From Pseudomonas asuensis (GTDB lineage Bacteria > Pseudomonadota > Gammaproteobacteria > Pseudomonadales > Pseudomonadaceae), in NCBI RefSeq assembly GCF_014646755.1, contig NZ_BMNW01000016.1:1-49574 (forward strand): a DNA stretch of 49,574 nt, read 5' to 3'. The notes below the pieces were generated by a model. It saw nothing but the letters and a program-made list of their open reading frames with translations, searched no databases and had not been told where the DNA came from. The position numbers and the translations under genes are program-made. This document shows positions 48,586 through 49,574 of the stretch, in pieces (positions within the stretch are counted from its first letter, which is position 1; each line of letters starts with the position of its first letter).

Positions 48586-48614
48586 TAGGTGGTCATAAGA
48601 GCTGATGAGGTTCC
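48586..48614 (-). promoter_or_regulatory. hrp box of the candidate effector gene
   Basis: On the minus strand GGAACC (48609-48614), 16 bp and CCACCTA match the HrpL promoter consensus at every defined position. The box ends 57 bp before the ATG at 48528, a usual distance for HrpL promoters. The intact hrpL gene lies 28 kb away in this window. Confidence 0.9.
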
Positions 48615-48705
48615 GCAGGCTGGCCTGTGACATGGATCAGGCAACCCTGCTCTAAAGCGGGCATGGACCAATTTGCAGCCGCAGGCTGCCCTCTTGAGAG
48701 GCAAG

Positions 48706-49574
48706 CTATAAAGCCTTGAGTCGGTACTGCACTGGGCTTACGCCACCCAGCGATAATTTCAGCCGGTCGTGGTTGTAGTAACGAATATACCCACGCAGCA
48801 CCTCCTCCAACTAAGCCACGCTGCTAAAGGACTCCCGGTCATACAGCTCTGACTTGAGCACGGCAAAAAAGCTTTCCATCGCAGCATTGTCCAAACAGTT
48901 ACCTCGTCGTGACATACTCTGGTTAGGCCGCGCCGCTCCAGGAGACGACCAAACGCTGGCATCTGATAGTGCCAGCCCTGGTCCGAATGCAAGAGCGGAG
49001 CCTCGTCCCGCCTTAAGCGCTTGAAGGCTTTGCCCATCATGTCGCGAACCATGTCAAATACAGGTTGCCGAGCCAGCTCATAGGCCACGATCTCACGGTT
49101 ATACAGGTCCAGCACCGGTGACAGATAGAGCTTTTGGCCGCCGACGTTAAACTCGGTAATATCCGTCACCCATCGCTCGTTAGGCCGCCCGGCTGAGAAG
49201 TCGCGATTGAGCCGGTTAGGAGCCGCCCAGGCGGTTGCACCTCGGTAGGCCCGGTACTTACTGCGTCGCCGAACTGATGACCTTAATGCCAGGATGCCCA
49301 TCAAGCGCTGGATGGTTTTATGGTTTATCCCAGTGCCCTGGTTACGGATGGCAGCAGTGATACGGCGATAGCCGTAGCGGCCTTTATGACGCTCAAAAAG
49401 CGTCTTGATAGTGCTTTTGAGTCCAGCGTGTTTATCAGCGACAGCCAGCACCTTGGTTTGATAGTAGAAGGTACTGCGGGCCAGCCCTGCTGCCTTGAGC
49501 AAGCAGGGCAACGGGTAGTGCTGCCTGAGTTCTATGACTATCTGTGTTTTCTCACGAGTGCTAGGCGCTGCCGG
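48706..49574 (-). pseudogene. IS3-family OrfB transposase (IS150-like), frameshifted, runs off the window
   Basis: The minus strand encodes the HTH_21 block LFERHKGRYGYRRITAAI and the rve integrase core with RWVTDITEFNVGGQKLYLSPVLDLYNREIVAYEL and [12 protein letters not shown] lost base near 48921-48930 shifts the frame after GLT. The true end, [22 protein letters not shown] and YNHDRLKLSLGGVSPVQYRL, is in the other frame and also carries a TAG (48811-48813). The frame is open to the window's right edge, so the start is outside. The third catalytic residue (Glu in MESFF) lies after the shift, so the element is inactive. Confidence 0.88.

Overview
The window looks like the accessory region of a plant-associated gammaproteobacterium with a Pseudomonas syringae-type (Hrp1) type III secretion regulon. 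The evidence is a recognisable hrpL gene (20043-20576) with a sigma-54 promoter and IHF site, a candidate effector gene (47599-48528) with a full-consensus hrp box 57 bp upstream, and a second orphan hrp box (47199-47227). The genus is not certain. Protein families fit Pseudomonas or relatives, but base composition is nearer 50% GC than a typical P. syringae chromosome.

Layout. 1-14518: a metabolic and detoxification block of paired regulators and targets (LysR/MFS, AraC/cupin, LysR/NAD(P) oxidoreductase, MocR facing a GNAT-azoreductase-AhpD-like operon, two DMT exporters, one dead). 14707-19378: a hybrid histidine kinase broken by one stop codon, and a secreted GH5 cellulase. 20043-20674: hrpL and its control region. 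21120-24796: DUF1090 protein, Na/Pi cotransporter, a frameshifted EF-Tu-like protein and a small membrane protein. 24815-29322: HD-GYP/LuxR regulator (broken), alpha/beta hydrolase, GMC oxidoreductase (broken) and FAD monooxygenase (broken). 29323-30721: no gene, but two families of degenerate tandem repeats, one with a 42-bp period. 30722-36490: ATPase, dead IS5, XRE regulator with divergent unknown gene, and remnants of IS3 and toxin-antitoxin genes. 36787-43822: FabF-like synthase, TetR, integrase fragment, response regulators, NmrA-like reductase/HxlR pair, LspA and GNAT. 43924-49574: a mobile and virulence zone with a nuclease/SEC-C gene between perfect 211-bp inverted repeats that each carry a 178-bp MITE, then a hrp box, an IS91 fragment, the candidate effector and an IS3 element.

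The dominant theme is gene decay. About eighteen genes carry stops, frameshifts or truncations, and several of the stops sit exactly where a tryptophan is expected (TGG to TAG or TGA). hrpL, its promoter and the candidate effector are intact, so the type III regulon appears to be kept while metabolic genes erode. This suggests a host-adapted lineage with a shrinking gene set, but that is inference.

All assignments are from reading the sequence and from memory of protein families. No database search was run.
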